A DNA stretch of 37,589 nt from Gammaproteobacteria bacterium (GTDB lineage: Bacteria > Pseudomonadota > Gammaproteobacteria > Steroidobacterales > Steroidobacteraceae): positions 1 to 37,589 of the forward strand of contig DAHXNE010000021.1 of the NCBI GenBank assembly GCA_027366635.1, written 5' to 3'. The first letter of the stretch is position 1, and the number at the start of each line of letters is the position of its first letter. The translations under genes and the position numbers were made by a program. Below are positions 11,703 through 22,041 of the stretch, piece by piece. The notes under the pieces were generated by a model. The model searched no databases. It was not told the origin of the DNA and was given only the letters and a program-made list of their open reading frames with translations.

Positions 11703-13520
11703 ATGTCCACCGACAGCCTTCCGCAGTCCGCGCTGCAATTGAGTCCGCGCCGGCATTCCACCGCGGCCCACACGTTGGGGGAGCTGGTTGGCGAACAGCT
11801 CCAGCACTTCGGCATCGCGCCCGAGTCCGCCCATGGCCAGGCGCTGGCGCGACTGGTGCGCGCGATCATTGACGCCAATGGCGCCGCACACGAAGCGTGG
11901 CGGCTCACCAACGCGACTCTCTCCGGTCTCGACCGCCGCGACCGCATCGCCTGGTTCAATGCCAAGCGCTTCGCGTGTTTCCAGCTCGCCAAGGTGCTCG
12001 ACACGCTGCAGAACCCGCTGCGCGCCACGTACCAGTCCCTCATGGACGATGCGGCCACCACGCTCGCCAAGGGGCCCTACCCCCTGTTCGACAACGTCAC
12101 GGCGCTATTCAGTGCCACGCCAGTGATCACGCGCACTGCAACCTACGTCTACGCCTGCACCGAATGGGTGGAAGACGCCTTCCAGGGCAAGGAGCTGCTG
12201 CACGAGATCTACTCACGGCTGCTCAATCCCACCTCGATCTGCCTCGCCAACCACATCGTGGATCTCGAGGCCGGTCCGGAGGCGGCCGACTACTTCGCCT
12301 GGAACTTCAACTCCGGTATGGCCGCCATCGACGCCACGCTCGCCAACCTGCTCGGCTACGAGGACATCGTGCTCGCCAGCCGTAACGTCTACGGTGGCAC
12401 CCACCAGTTGCTGCATGACTGGTACGGCAAACGCAGCAACCTGAGTGTTTCCCTGGAGTGGTTCGACGGGGACACCGGTACCGCCTTCGCCGAGCGGCTG
12501 GCCGGCATCCAACGGCAATACGCCGAACGCCTCGCTCAGGGCCGGCAGATCTACGTGTATGTGGAATCCCCATGCAATCCGCACGGCAACGTGCTCGACC
12601 TTCCGGCGATCAGCCGAATCGCTCACCAGCACGGCCTCACCGTCATCTGCGACGCCACCATCGCCACGCCGATCCTGCAGCGCACGTTGCGCCGGGCCGA
12701 GCGCACAGAGCGTCCGGACTTCGTCATACATTCCTACACCAAGGATCTGTGCGGCTCGGGCAACACCACGGCCGGCGTGGTCATCGGCCGCAACGAGCGG
12801 ATGTTCCTGCCCAAGGGCCAGACGGTGCGCGCCACGGGCCACGATGGCCACGAGCGCGAATACCGTTGGGACGAGACGATGTTCTGGAACGTCTACTACG
12901 TCAAAGGCGCTTTCCTCGATTCCGACAAGGCGTTCGAGGTACTGAGCGGCATGCATACATTGGAATTGCGGGTGTTGCAGAAATGCATAAACACCATCGT
13001 GCTGGCGTGCAGTCTGGCGCTGAATCCGATGATCAACGTGCACTGCTCGGCGGTGGCGGGTCACCCTAACGGGCCGCTGCGCGAGCGGCTGATGACGCTG
13101 GGTCTGCCCGCGCCGCTGTTCACCATTGATTTCGAGGGTAGCGCGGAGCAGCCGCTGCGCCTGGATAAGTGGCGTCTGCAGCGCCTGCTCGACAGTCTCG
13201 AGCCGGCCTTCGGGTTACAGGTCTCGCTGGGCCAGACCAACACGGTGGTGCTCTGTCCGGGGCTCACCAGCCACTCCGAGCTGTCCGCGGCGGCACTCCA
13301 GGCCGCCGGCATCACGCCGAGCACTCTGCGCATCTCGGTGGGGGACGAGGATCCGCGCTACCTGCTCGAGCATCTGCGCCGGGCAGCCGAGCTGGCCGCA
13401 GGCGACACAGCGCCGGCGTTCGTGGCGGGATTCCCACCGCGCGCGCGGATCGACGCAATCTATCAGGAGGTCTACGCGGACGTGCACCGCCGCTGGATCG
13501 CGGCGCGCTGCGCGCCGTAG
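11703..13520 (+). CDS. PLP-dependent enzyme of the Cys/Met metabolism family with N-terminal extension
   Basis: Fold type I PLP enzyme related to cystathionine gamma-synthase/lyase and methionine gamma-lyase. 605 residues from ATG 11703, against about 400 for ordinary family members. The C-terminal 420 residues carry the recognisable core: [46 protein letters not shown] and the Schiff-base Lys347 in [16 protein letters not shown]. The first 180 residues, with a predicted helical [13 protein letters not shown] start, have no domain I recognise. The frame is open upstream to 11487, inside the divergent reductase, so an earlier start is unlikely. Substrate unknown; a C-S lyase or trans-sulfuration role is an inference. 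A terminator-like hairpin follows at 13551-13580. Confidence 0.88.
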   Translation: MSTDSLPQSALQLSPRRHSTAAHTLGELVGEQLQHFGIAPESAHGQALARLVRAIIDANGAAHEAWRLTNATLSGLDRRDRIAWFNAKRFACFQLAKVLDTLQNPLRATYQSLMDDAATTLAKGPYPLFDNVTALFSATPVITRTATYVYACTEWVEDAFQGKELLHEIYSRLLNPTSICLANHIVDLEAGPEAADYFAWNFNSGMAAIDATLANLLGYEDIVLASRNVYGGTHQLLHDWYGKRSNLSVSLEWFDGDTGTAFAERLAGIQRQYAERLAQGRQIYVYVESPCNPHGNVLDLPAISRIAHQHGLTVICDATIATPILQRTLRRAERTERPDFVIHSYTKDLCGSGNTTAGVVIGRNERMFLPKGQTVRATGHDGHEREYRWDETMFWNVYYVKGAFLDSDKAFEVLSGMHTLELRVLQKCINTIVLACSLALNPMINVHCSAVAGHPNGPLRERLMTLGLPAPLFTIDFEGSAEQPLRLDKWRLQRLLDSLEPAFGLQVSLGQTNTVVLCPGLTSHSELSAAALQAAGITPSTLRISVGDEDPRYLLEHLRRAAELAAGDTAPAFVAGFPPRARIDAIYQEVYADVHRRWIAARCAP

Positions 13521-13550
13521 TCATTACGGGATGAACATGATCGAGTACCC

Positions 13551-13584
13551 GGCGGGCACATCGCGCGCACTGTGCCCGCCTTTG
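13551..13584 (+). terminator. Rho-independent-type terminator after the PLP enzyme gene
   Basis: A perfect 10-bp stem, GGCGGGCACA (13551-13560) with TGTGCCCGCC (13571-13580), 10-base loop, then TTTG. It begins 30 bp after the stop codon. The T tract is short. Confidence 0.65.
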
Positions 13585-13742
13585 CCGCATTCGTTCCGAA
13601 CATCGCGTCCGTCGGCGGGTAGGTTGCGCAAGCGGCTCGCCCCTGCTCGCGGTGTCGCCGGATACCGTCATAACTGGCCAGCGAGCCGGGTCGCGCGCTA
13701 AGGTGTCAATCGTCGCCGAGCAGGTCCATCGGAGCACGCGCC

Positions 13743-15311
13743 ATGGCCAACATCACGCTCGAGGGCAGTGAGCGAGACGCTCTGCCCAATGCCCGACCGC
13801 TGGGACCCGCGGCAGCGGACGAGCGGCTCGAAGTCACCCTCATCCTGCGCGCGGGTTCTGCCGAGCTTTGGCGCGAGCGGATGGCGCGTCTGAGCCGAGC
13901 AGAAGACGCCGCGCCTCTGACCGCGGAGCAATTTGCGCGGCTGCACGGTGCAACCGACGCGGACCTGCGCGCCGTGGCGGCGTTCGCGGCCGCACACGGA
14001 CTGGTTGTCGTTCAGCGGCACGCGGCGCGCCGCACCGTCGTGTTGTCCGGCACCGTTGCCCAGGTGAACGCCGCCTTCGGTGTCGAGCTGCTGCGCTTCG
14101 AGTATCCGGGTGGAACCTATCGTGGCCTGCTCGGCCCGGTACAGCTGGCGCAGGAGCTGCATGGCATCGTCGAGGCGGTGCTGGGGCTCGACACACGTCC
14201 GCAGGCGCGACCGCATTTTCGGCGACGCGAGGGCCCCAAGCCACGCCGATCGCGCGCCGCGACGCCACCGGTCCCGTCATTCACCGCGGTGCAGATCGCT
14301 TCGCTCTACGAGTTCCCCGCCGGCTCGGGTGAGGGTGAGTGTGTCGCACTCATCGAGCTCGGCGGGGGCTACCGGCCGCAGGATCTGCAAACCTACTTCG
14401 GCGCCCTCGGATTGCCGGTACCGCAGGTCGCCGCTGTCTCGGTCGATCACGCCGTCAATGCGCCGACCGGCGATCCCAACAGCGCGGATGGCGAGGTGAT
14501 GCTCGACATCGAAGTGGCGGGCGCCGTCGCACCGGCCGCGCGGATTGTCGTGTACTTCGCGCCCAACACCGATGCAGGCTTCCTGAACGCCGTGACGACG
14601 GCCGTTCATGACGAAGTCAATCGACCCTCGGTGGTTTCGATCAGCTGGGGCGGCCCCGAATCCTCGTGGACCCGCCAGGCGATGAGCGCCCTGGATCAAG
14701 CGCTGCAGGCGGCGGCGATGCTCGGCATCACGGTCTGCGTGGCATCCGGGGATGGCGGATCCAGTGATGGCGTACCGGGCGGTACCAATCATGTGGACTT
14801 TCCGGCGTCGAGTCCGCACGCACTCGGCTGCGGTGGGACGCGCCTGAAGGCCACCGCCACGACGATCCTGAGCGAAGTCGTATGGCACGACAACTCCGGC
14901 GCCACGGGTGGTGGTGTCAGCGCGTTCTTTGGCCTGCCAACATGGCAGCAAGGACTGGACACGACCACCGTGCAAGGGAACGTCCAGCCCCTGAACGCGC
15001 GCGGGGTACCCGACGTTGCCGCCGATGCAGATCCGCAGACCGGATATGAAGTTGTCGTCGATGGCGTTCAGGCCGTTTTCGGCGGCACCAGTGCGGTAGC
15101 GCCGCTATGGGCGGGCCTGATCGTGCGGATCAACGCGCTGACAGGCCGTAGAGCCGGGTATGTGCAACCCGCGATCTACACGCGCGAGAGCGCTTTCCGC
15201 GACATCACGCGGGGCAACAACGGCGCTTACGAGGCAGCAACCGGCTGGGATGCCTGCACTGGCCTCGGCAGCCCTAAAGGTACGCGGATTGCGGCCGTCC
15301 CGGCCCTTTGA
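13743..15311 (+). CDS. S53-family (sedolisin/kumamolisin-type) serine-carboxyl peptidase
   Basis: Acid-active endopeptidase made as a proenzyme. 522 residues. The pro-domain (about 25-150) includes LTAEQFARLHG and the TVAQVNAAFGVELLRF segment. A basic linker (about 159-172) probably contains the processing site. The catalytic domain carries Glu251 and Asp255 (DGEVMLDIEVAG), oxyanion Asp337 (ASGDGGS) and nucleophile Ser450 (GGTSAVAPLWAG). Spacings of 4, 86 and 199 residues agree with kumamolisin. FRDITRGNNGAY and the Gly-rich C-terminus form the calcium site. No Sec or Tat signal peptide is visible at MANITLEGSERDA, so the export route is unclear. GGAG lies 8 nt before the ATG. It runs into a convergent PhzF gene 15 bp away. 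Confidence 0.95.
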   Translation: MANITLEGSERDALPNARPLGPAAADERLEVTLILRAGSAELWRERMARLSRAEDAAPLTAEQFARLHGATDADLRAVAAFAAAHGLVVVQRHAARRTVVLSGTVAQVNAAFGVELLRFEYPGGTYRGLLGPVQLAQELHGIVEAVLGLDTRPQARPHFRRREGPKPRRSRAATPPVPSFTAVQIASLYEFPAGSGEGECVALIELGGGYRPQDLQTYFGALGLPVPQVAAVSVDHAVNAPTGDPNSADGEVMLDIEVAGAVAPAARIVVYFAPNTDAGFLNAVTTAVHDEVNRPSVVSISWGGPESSWTRQAMSALDQALQAAAMLGITVCVASGDGGSSDGVPGGTNHVDFPASSPHALGCGGTRLKATATTILSEVVWHDNSGATGGGVSAFFGLPTWQQGLDTTTVQGNVQPLNARGVPDVAADADPQTGYEVVVDGVQAVFGGTSAVAPLWAGLIVRINALTGRRAGYVQPAIYTRESAFRDITRGNNGAYEAATGWDACTGLGSPKGTRIAAVPAL

Positions 15312-15326
15312 GCGCCGGGGCTGTGA

Positions 15327-16112
15327 TCAGATCTCCGCCTGACCTTCCAGGTAGAACACACACGAGCCTTCGAGCTCGACGCGCTCGCCGCGTACCCGGC
15401 AAATCAATTCCCCGCCCCGCCGCGACGCCTGGTAGGCGCGCAGAACGGTCTTGCCCAGCCGCTGCGCCCAGAAGGGCGCAAGCGCGCAATGGGCGCTGCC
15501 CGTGACCGGATCTTCGGGAACACCGCGCGCCGGCGTGAAGTACCGGCTGACGCAGTCGTATGCGCCCGCGCCTCGAGCGGTGACGATCACGCCCAGGCGG
15601 TCCAGCCGAGCAATCCCCGCGACATCCGGAGCGAGCGCTCTGACGGCCGCTTCGCTCTCGAGGACGACGAGGTAATTGATGGGGTCGGCGCGGACCTCCC
15701 GCGGTTCGGCACCCAGGGCCTGCGTGAGCGCCGCGGGGGTGGGCGTGGGAGCCGTTGTCCGGGCCGGGAAATCCATCGCATATCCGGCGCCGGACCGCGC
15801 CACGACCAGCGGTCCGCTGATGGTCTGAAACGTGACCGACTGCCTGTGGGGCTCGAGCCTCTCGAGCACGACGGCCGCGCTTGCGAGCGTCGCGTGTCCG
15901 CACAGCGGCACTTCCACTGTGGGGGTGAACCAGCGCAGTCGATACTCGCCGTCGCCGCCGACCAGAAACGCCGTCTCCGACAGGTTGTTCTCGGCCGCGA
16001 TGGATTGCAGCACCGGATCGGGCGGAAAAGTCACCAGCGGCATGACCGCGGCGGGGTTGCCCTGGAAACGCTCCGTAGCGAAGGCGTCGAGCTGAAAGAT
16101 CGCAACCCTCAT
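15327..16112 (-). CDS. PhzF family isomerase/epimerase
   Basis: Cytosolic protein of the PhzF/diaminopimelate-epimerase-like fold. 261 residues. N-terminal signature FQLDAFATERFQGNPAAVM, the active-site region NLSETAFL with Glu46 (the acid/base of PhzF), FTPTVEVPLCGHATLASAAV and the second-half match YFTPARGVPEDPVTGSAHCAL are all present. PhzF proper acts in phenazine synthesis. With no other phz gene nearby, this is more likely one of the many family members of unknown substrate. It lies 34 bp from plsC in the same direction and may be co-transcribed. Confidence 0.93.
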   Translation of the reverse strand: MRVAIFQLDAFATERFQGNPAAVMPLVTFPPDPVLQSIAAENNLSETAFLVGGDGEYRLRWFTPTVEVPLCGHATLASAAVVLERLEPHRQSVTFQTISGPLVVARSGAGYAMDFPARTTAPTPTPAALTQALGAEPREVRADPINYLVVLESEAAVRALAPDVAGIARLDRLGVIVTARGAGAYDCVSRYFTPARGVPEDPVTGSAHCALAPFWAQRLGKTVLRAYQASRRGGELICRVRGERVELEGSCVFYLEGQAEI

Positions 16113-16146
16113 TGCAGCCTCCGGGCGCTTCTGCGGCGGCCCGCGC

Positions 16147-16872
16147 TCAAGCCGCGCTTCCGGGTGTTTCCAACCGTCCCACGGTGGCTTCGATCCAGGT
16201 CTGCACCTCCTGGTTGACCTCGCGCGGATCGCGGCCGGCGGCGCTGATGGGCGGACCGATCACGACACGGATGGTGCCGCGCTTCTTCAGCAGTCCGCGC
16301 CGCGGCCAGAAACTGCCGGCATCGTGGGCCACCGGGACCAGGAGCCTGCCGGTCTCGCCCGCGAGCAACGCGCCGCTGACGCCGTAGCGGCGAGTCTGCC
16401 CGGGCGGCATACGGGTCCCCTCGGGGAAGATAATGATCCAATCCCCTTCCGCCAGCCGCTGCTTGCCTTGCGCGATGACCTGGCTCACGGCCGAGTGGCC
16501 CGACTTGCGGTCGATGGCGATCGCGTGCACCTGACGGATGCCCCACCCGACCACCGGAATCCAGATCAGCTCGCGCTTCAGGACCCAGACCTGCCGTGGG
16601 AACACCACGGCCATGGCGATCGTCTCCCAAGAGGAAGAATGCTTCCAAAGCGCGATGTGACCGCCGCGCGGCAGGTTCTCCAGTCCTTCGATCCGATAGT
16701 CGAGTCCGCAGGTCCATTTCAGCACCGTCAGCAGCACGCGGGCCCAGACCCGCACCAGCGCAAAGCGCCGCTCGAACGGCAGCAGCGTGCAGGCGATCAC
16801 GAAGAAGATCGCGTAGAAGAACGTCCACAGAAACAGGAAGACGGTGAACAACAGCGAGCCGAGCAGCTGCAC
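16147..16872 (-). CDS. plsC: Lysophospholipid (1-acylglycerol-3-phosphate) acyltransferase, PlsC family
   Basis: Membrane-bound acyltransferase that makes phosphatidic acid from lysophosphatidic acid. 241 residues. N-terminal hydrophobic segment (about 4-30). Motif I reads KHSSSWET, His78 to Glu83, the HX4E form rather than HX4D. Motif III is FPEGTR (149-154), and a motif IV-like VPVAHDAG follows. The family assignment is sure, exact acyl-acceptor specificity is not. It sits downstream of glyQ-glyS, a common gammaproteobacterial neighbourhood, but without the gmhB gene that often lies between them. Confidence 0.92.
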   Translation of the reverse strand: MQLLGSLLFTVFLFLWTFFYAIFFVIACTLLPFERRFALVRVWARVLLTVLKWTCGLDYRIEGLENLPRGGHIALWKHSSSWETIAMAVVFPRQVWVLKRELIWIPVVGWGIRQVHAIAIDRKSGHSAVSQVIAQGKQRLAEGDWIIIFPEGTRMPPGQTRRYGVSGALLAGETGRLLVPVAHDAGSFWPRRGLLKKRGTIRVVIGPPISAAGRDPREVNQEVQTWIEATVGRLETPGSAA

Positions 16873-17033
16873 GACGACCGCCCTACCGTCGCAGGTGATC
16901 GGAGCGCGGGCCGAGTACCCCGCTCCCGTGGCCGGCCCGTGTGCCGCGCCCGCTGCGGCCTGTCGGGAGACTTCCGAAGGAGTCGCGCGCCGACCGAGCT
17001 GTCGTTGAATCGTCCATCCCGGAACCGAGTCGT

Positions 17034-19174
17034 CTAACCGGGCAGCCGCGACAAGTCCGCGACCCCGGCAAACAGCTCGCGCATGTCCCGCAGCAGCGCC
17101 AGCCGGTTGGCGCGCAGCGCCGGATCCGCGTCCATCACCATGACCTGATCGAAGAACGCGTCGACCGGGGGCCGCAACCCGGCCAGCTCGGCGAGCGCAC
17201 CGGCATAGTCACGCTGCGCGAGCGCGGTCGTCACCCTCGCCCGCAGCGTGCGCACCGCCTCGTACAGCTGCCGCTCGGCCGGCACCGTCAGCAGCGCCGC
17301 ATCGATCGTGGCATGGGCCGCTGCACCGGACTTCTTCAGGATGTTCGCCACGCGTTTGTTCGCCGCCGTCAGGCTGGCCGCTTCGGGCCGAGCGAGAAAG
17401 CGCGCGAGCGCTCGCAGCCGAGCATCGAACTGCAGCGGCGACGCCGGCCGCGTGGCCAGCACCGCATCGAACATCTCCGTGGTCACTGGCCGAACATCGG
17501 CTTCGGAGGCGCCCAGCTGTCCCTCCAGGTACTGCGCACGCAGTCGCTCGAATACGTAGTCGTATACCTCGGTGGACGCATCCGGCATGACGGCTGCCGG
17601 TCGGCCGGCCGTCACGGCGATGCGCTCGATATCCGCGCGCGCGAGGCGTACCGCCTGTTCCACCAGGGCAGTCAAATCGAACTCCAGACGCTGCTCGAGA
17701 AGGATGCGCGTCAGGCCGATGGCCGCGCGGCGCAATCCGAACGGATCCTTCGTGCCGGTGGGCTTTGCACCGATGGTGAATATGCTCGCCAACGTATCCA
17801 GCTTGTCAGCCACCGCCAGCACGGTGCCGACGCCGGTGAGCGGCAGCGCATCGCCGGCGGCGCGCGGCAGGTAGTGCTCGCGCAGCGCCGCGGCAACCTC
17901 GCCGTCTTCACCGTCGGCCGCGGCGTAATAGCCGCCCATCACGCCTTGCAGTTCGGGGAATTCCCCGACCATGGCCGTCAGCAGATCACACTTGCACAGC
18001 AGCGCGGCGCGCGCGAGCGGCTCCGGCGCTTGACCGAGCGAGCTGGCGATTTGCACCGCGAGCGCGCGGATGCGCCGGGCGCGATCCCCGAGTGAGCCGA
18101 GGCGGGCCTCGAAAGTTACCGCATCGAGTGCCTCGATGCGGGCGCCGAGCGGCGCCTTGCGGTCCTGATCCCAGAAGAACGCGGCATCGGCCAGGCGCGG
18201 GCCGATCACGCGCTGGTTGCCTGCCACGATCCGCATTGGATCGCGACTCTCGATGTTGGCTACCGCGACGAAGCACGGTAGCAATGCGCCGTCGGCGCGT
18301 TCCACGGGAAAGTAGCGCTGATGCTCCTCTAGCGTCGCGATCAGCACCTCGCGCGGCAGTTGCAGGAAGCGCGGCTCGAACCGGCCCGCGAGCGCCACCG
18401 GCCACTCGACCAACGCGGTCACCTCATCGAGCAGCGCCGGCCCGATCACCGCCCGGCCGCCGAGCGGGCCCGCGGCCGCGGTGACTTGCTCGCGCACGCG
18501 CGCGCGCCGCTCGGCGAAGTCAGCGACCACGAAACCGCGAGTCGCAAGCGTGCGCGCGTAGGTCCCGGGGCTGGCGATCCGCAGCGGTTTGGCGCTATGG
18601 AAGCGATGTCCCCAGGTCAGGTTTCCCGCGACCTTTTCCAGCACTTTTGCCGCCACTACTTCGCGGCCATACAACATGACAACCCAGTGCACCGGCCGCA
18701 CGAACTGCGCCTCGCCCGCGCCCCAGCGCATCCGGCGCGGGATGGGCAGCGCATCGAGCGCGGCTTGCACGATTGCGGCCAGCAGATCGACCGCGGCCGC
18801 ACCGGGTTTCACGCCGACGTAATATAGAAACTCGCCCCGCTCCGCGCTGCGCCGCTCGAGATGCCGTACGTCGGTGCCGCAGCTCGCCGCAAACGCTTGC
18901 GCTGCCCGTGTCGGTTGACCGGCCGCGTCAAACGCCGCGGTCACCGGCGGACCACGGCGCTCGATCCGCTGTTCGCTCTGACGCGCCGCGAGGCGCCGCA
19001 CGTGCACTGCCAATCGCCGCGGCGTCGCAAAGGATTGCAGAGCACCATGTTTCAATGCGACTTTCGCCAAGCCTGTGGCGATGCCGGATGCGAACGCTTG
19101 CTCGAGCGAGCGCAGTGCTTTTGGTGGCAGCTCCTCGGTACCGACTTCGACGAGGAAGTCGCGTGCTTCGGCCG

Positions 19175-19178
<4 letters not shown>
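17034..19178 (-). CDS. glyS: Glycyl-tRNA synthetase beta subunit
   Basis: Beta subunit of the alpha2-beta2 glycyl-tRNA synthetase; it supplies tRNA recognition. 714 residues (family about 690). It starts [22 protein letters not shown], with the typical [11 protein letters not shown] motif. Other landmarks are [40 protein letters not shown] and an HD-like region near [21 protein letters not shown]. The C-terminal anticodon-binding helices contain [22 protein letters not shown]. The frame is open further upstream, but the ATG at 19178 overlaps the glyQ stop (ATGA), indicating coupled translation. Confidence 0.98.
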
Positions 19179-20140
<962 letters not shown>

Positions 20141-20173
20141 TCCTGCATCGTACGTTGCGCAAAAGAGCCGTGG

Positions 20174-20179
20174 AGTATA
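20174..20179 (-). promoter_or_regulatory. glyQ: glyQ promoter -10 candidate (TATACT)
   Basis: TATACT on the minus strand, 5 of 6 consensus matches, lies 33 bp before the glyQ ATG. I see no good -35 at 16-18 bp (GCGTTC at 17), so only the -10 is supported. Confidence 0.4.
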
Positions 20180-20268
20180 TCGAAGTCACTACGGTGGAAC
20201 GCGCCGCACCAAAACGGAGCGTGGGCATGGCGCGCCCCAAGAACCGGCCGCGGCCTACGGGGCAGGAG

Positions 20269-20285
20269 TGCGCCATTGCGGTGCA
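20269..20285 (+). promoter_or_regulatory. NtrC binding site 1 upstream of glnA
   Basis: TGCGCCATTGCGGTGCA fits the NtrC dyad TGCAC-N7-GTGCA with one mismatch. Its centre is 31 bp (three helical turns) from site 2, so two NtrC dimers would lie on the same DNA face. Confidence 0.75.
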
Positions 20286-20299
20286 CATTTGATTTCAAG

Positions 20300-20316
20300 A
20301 GCACTCTCATGGTGCA
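20300..20316 (+). promoter_or_regulatory. NtrC binding site 2 upstream of glnA
   Basis: AGCACTCTCATGGTGCA contains a perfect GCAC-N7-GTGC dyad, the core of the NtrC consensus. Its centre lies about 85 bp before the predicted glnA transcription start. Confidence 0.8.
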
Positions 20317-20337
20317 ATGCAGGCCGCTGGCAAACAC

Positions 20338-20350
20338 CAAGTCATTGATT
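20338..20350 (-). promoter_or_regulatory. IHF-type site between NtrC sites and the sigma-54 promoter
   Basis: On the minus strand AATCAATGACTTG matches WATCAA-N4-TTR at every defined base. It is centred near -49 of the glnA promoter, between enhancer and promoter, where a DNA bend would bring NtrC to RNA polymerase. Confidence 0.6.
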
Positions 20351-20365
20351 TACTGAGAGGAAGGA

Positions 20366-20383
20366 CTTGGCACGCTGCCTGCA
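20366..20383 (+). promoter_or_regulatory. glnA: Sigma-54 promoter of glnA
   Basis: TTGGCACG-CTGC-CTGCA matches the -24/-12 consensus TGGCACG-N4-TTGCA except one base. The invariant GG (20369-20370) and GC (20381-20382) are spaced by 10 bp as required. Expected transcription start is near 20393, giving a leader of about 87 nt. Confidence 0.85.
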
Positions 20384-20479
20384 CTCTCGAAGTGCTGCGC
20401 CAGGCGGTTGACGAGCGTATCGAATCAGCTCGGGCTGTCCCGATGTGGCGGGCGCACCCCAAATTCCTCCGGAGGCGAT

Positions 20480-21889
20480 ATGACACCGAGCGACGTACTG
20501 AAGCTGATCAAGGAAAAAGACGCCAAGTTCTTGGATCTGCGATTCACCGACACCCGCGGGAAAGAGCAGCATGTGACGATTCCGGCTCGACTGGCCGATG
20601 AGGATCTGTTCCGCGACGGCAAAATGTTCGACGGCTCATCGATCGCGGGCTGGAAGGGCATCAATGAGTCGGACATGGTGCTCCTGCCCGATGCGGGCAC
20701 CGCGGTGATCGACCCGTTCTTCGAAGAAACCACGGTCGACGTCCGTTGCGACGTCCTCGAGCCGGCCACCATGCAGGGTTACGAGCGCGATCCGCGCTCG
20801 CTTGCCAAGCGCGCCGAGGCATATTTGAAGTCGACCGGCATCGCCGACAACGCCACGTTCGGTCCCGAGAACGAGTTTTTCATCTTCGACAGCGTGCGCT
20901 TCGGCAACGAGATGCGCGGCTGCTTCTATTCGATCGATTCTGTTCAGGGCGCCTGGAGCTCGGGCACCGAGTTCGCCGAGGGCAACACGGGGCACCGCCC
21001 CGGCATCAAAGGCGGCTATTTCCCGGTCCCTCCGGTGGATGCCTTCCAGGACATCCGCTCGGCTATGTGCCTGGCCTGTGAAGAGCTCGGCCTGCAGATC
21101 GAGGTCCATCACCACGAAGTCGCCACCGGCGGACAGAGCGAGATCGGTGTCGGCGCCGGTTCGCTGGTGCGCAAAGCCGACCAGGTCCAGCTGCTGAAGT
21201 ACGCGGTGCTCAACGTTGCGCAGCGCTACGGGAAAACAGCGACCTTCATGCCCAAGCCGCTGGTCGGCGACAACGGCAGCGGCATGCACGTGCACCAGTC
21301 CCTGCAGAAAGACGGCAAGGCGCTGTTCGCGGGCGACAAATACGGTGGCCTGTCGGAGCTGGCGCTTTACTACATTGGCGGCATCATCAAACATGCCCGG
21401 GCGCTGAACGCCTTCACCAATGCTGGAACCAACAGTTACAAGCGTCTGGTGCCGGGTTTCGAGGCGCCAGTGATGCTGGCCTACTCGGCGCGCAATCGGT
21501 CGGCCTCGATCCGCATTCCGTGGGTGTCGAACCCGAAGGCGCGCCGCATCGAAGTGCGCTTCCCGGACTCCAGCGCCAACCCGTACTTCGCCTTTGCGGC
21601 CATGATGCTGGCCGGCCTCGATGGCATCCAGAACAAGATCCACCCCGGCGAGCCTGCCGACAAGGATCTGTACGACCTTGAGCCCGAGGAGGCGAAGCAC
21701 ATTCCCACGGTCTGCCATTCGCTCGACATGGCGCTCGAGCATCTCGATAAGGATCGGGAGTTCCTTACCCGCGGCGGGGTCTTCACCAATGACGTGATCG
21801 ATGCGTACATCGGCCTGAAGATGCAGGAAGTGACCCGCTATCGTATGGCCACGCACCCGGTGGAGCTGGAGCTCTATTACAGTTGCTGA
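20480..21889 (+). CDS. glnA: Glutamine synthetase, type I
   Basis: Dodecameric enzyme joining ammonia to glutamate with ATP. 469 residues, the usual length for the adenylylated GSI-beta class. Landmarks: [17 protein letters not shown], metal/ATP segment [39 protein letters not shown] and [10 protein letters not shown]. The adenylylation Tyr is Tyr398 in [10 protein letters not shown], so control by GlnE is expected. The frame is open from 20408, but GGAGG 4 nt before the ATG at 20480 marks the real start ([14 protein letters not shown]). Upstream NtrC, IHF and sigma-54 elements indicate nitrogen-starvation control; ntrB and ntrC lie downstream. Confidence 0.98.
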   Translation: MTPSDVLKLIKEKDAKFLDLRFTDTRGKEQHVTIPARLADEDLFRDGKMFDGSSIAGWKGINESDMVLLPDAGTAVIDPFFEETTVDVRCDVLEPATMQGYERDPRSLAKRAEAYLKSTGIADNATFGPENEFFIFDSVRFGNEMRGCFYSIDSVQGAWSSGTEFAEGNTGHRPGIKGGYFPVPPVDAFQDIRSAMCLACEELGLQIEVHHHEVATGGQSEIGVGAGSLVRKADQVQLLKYAVLNVAQRYGKTATFMPKPLVGDNGSGMHVHQSLQKDGKALFAGDKYGGLSELALYYIGGIIKHARALNAFTNAGTNSYKRLVPGFEAPVMLAYSARNRSASIRIPWVSNPKARRIEVRFPDSSANPYFAFAAMMLAGLDGIQNKIHPGEPADKDLYDLEPEEAKHIPTVCHSLDMALEHLDKDREFLTRGGVFTNDVIDAYIGLKMQEVTRYRMATHPVELELYYSC

Positions 21890-21918
21890 TCGCCACGTGA
21901 TCGACCCCTGCGCATCCG

Positions 21919-21958
21919 GCGCCCAGGTCTTCCCGGTCCCCCGGGAGCGCCTGGGCGC
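21919..21958 (+). terminator. Hairpin after glnA
   Basis: GCGCCCAGG (21919-21927) pairs with CCTGGGCGC (21950-21958), and an inner TCCCGG/CCGGGA extends it. There is no T run, so it may be an attenuating or RNA-stabilising hairpin rather than an intrinsic terminator. Confidence 0.5.
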
Positions 21959-22004
21959 TCGCGGGCGGCGGCTGTGCGCTGCCGCACGAAATCACGCCGA
22001 CCTT

Positions 22005-22033
22005 TTGTGCGCGGGGGCTCGAGGCGATATCCT
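22005..22033 (+). promoter_or_regulatory. Weak sigma-70-type promoter before the DUF4124 gene
   Basis: TTGTGC (22005-22010), 17 bp, TATCCT (22028-22033). The predicted start coincides almost with the ATG at 22042, so the message would be near-leaderless. Only 3 and 4 of 6 consensus matches. Confidence 0.25.
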
Positions 22034-22041
22034 CTGGGTCC

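Noticed and set aside
15327..16112. Phenazine biosynthesis from the PhzF match
   Set aside because: No other phz gene in the window; PhzF-like proteins are widespread with other, mostly unknown, substrates.
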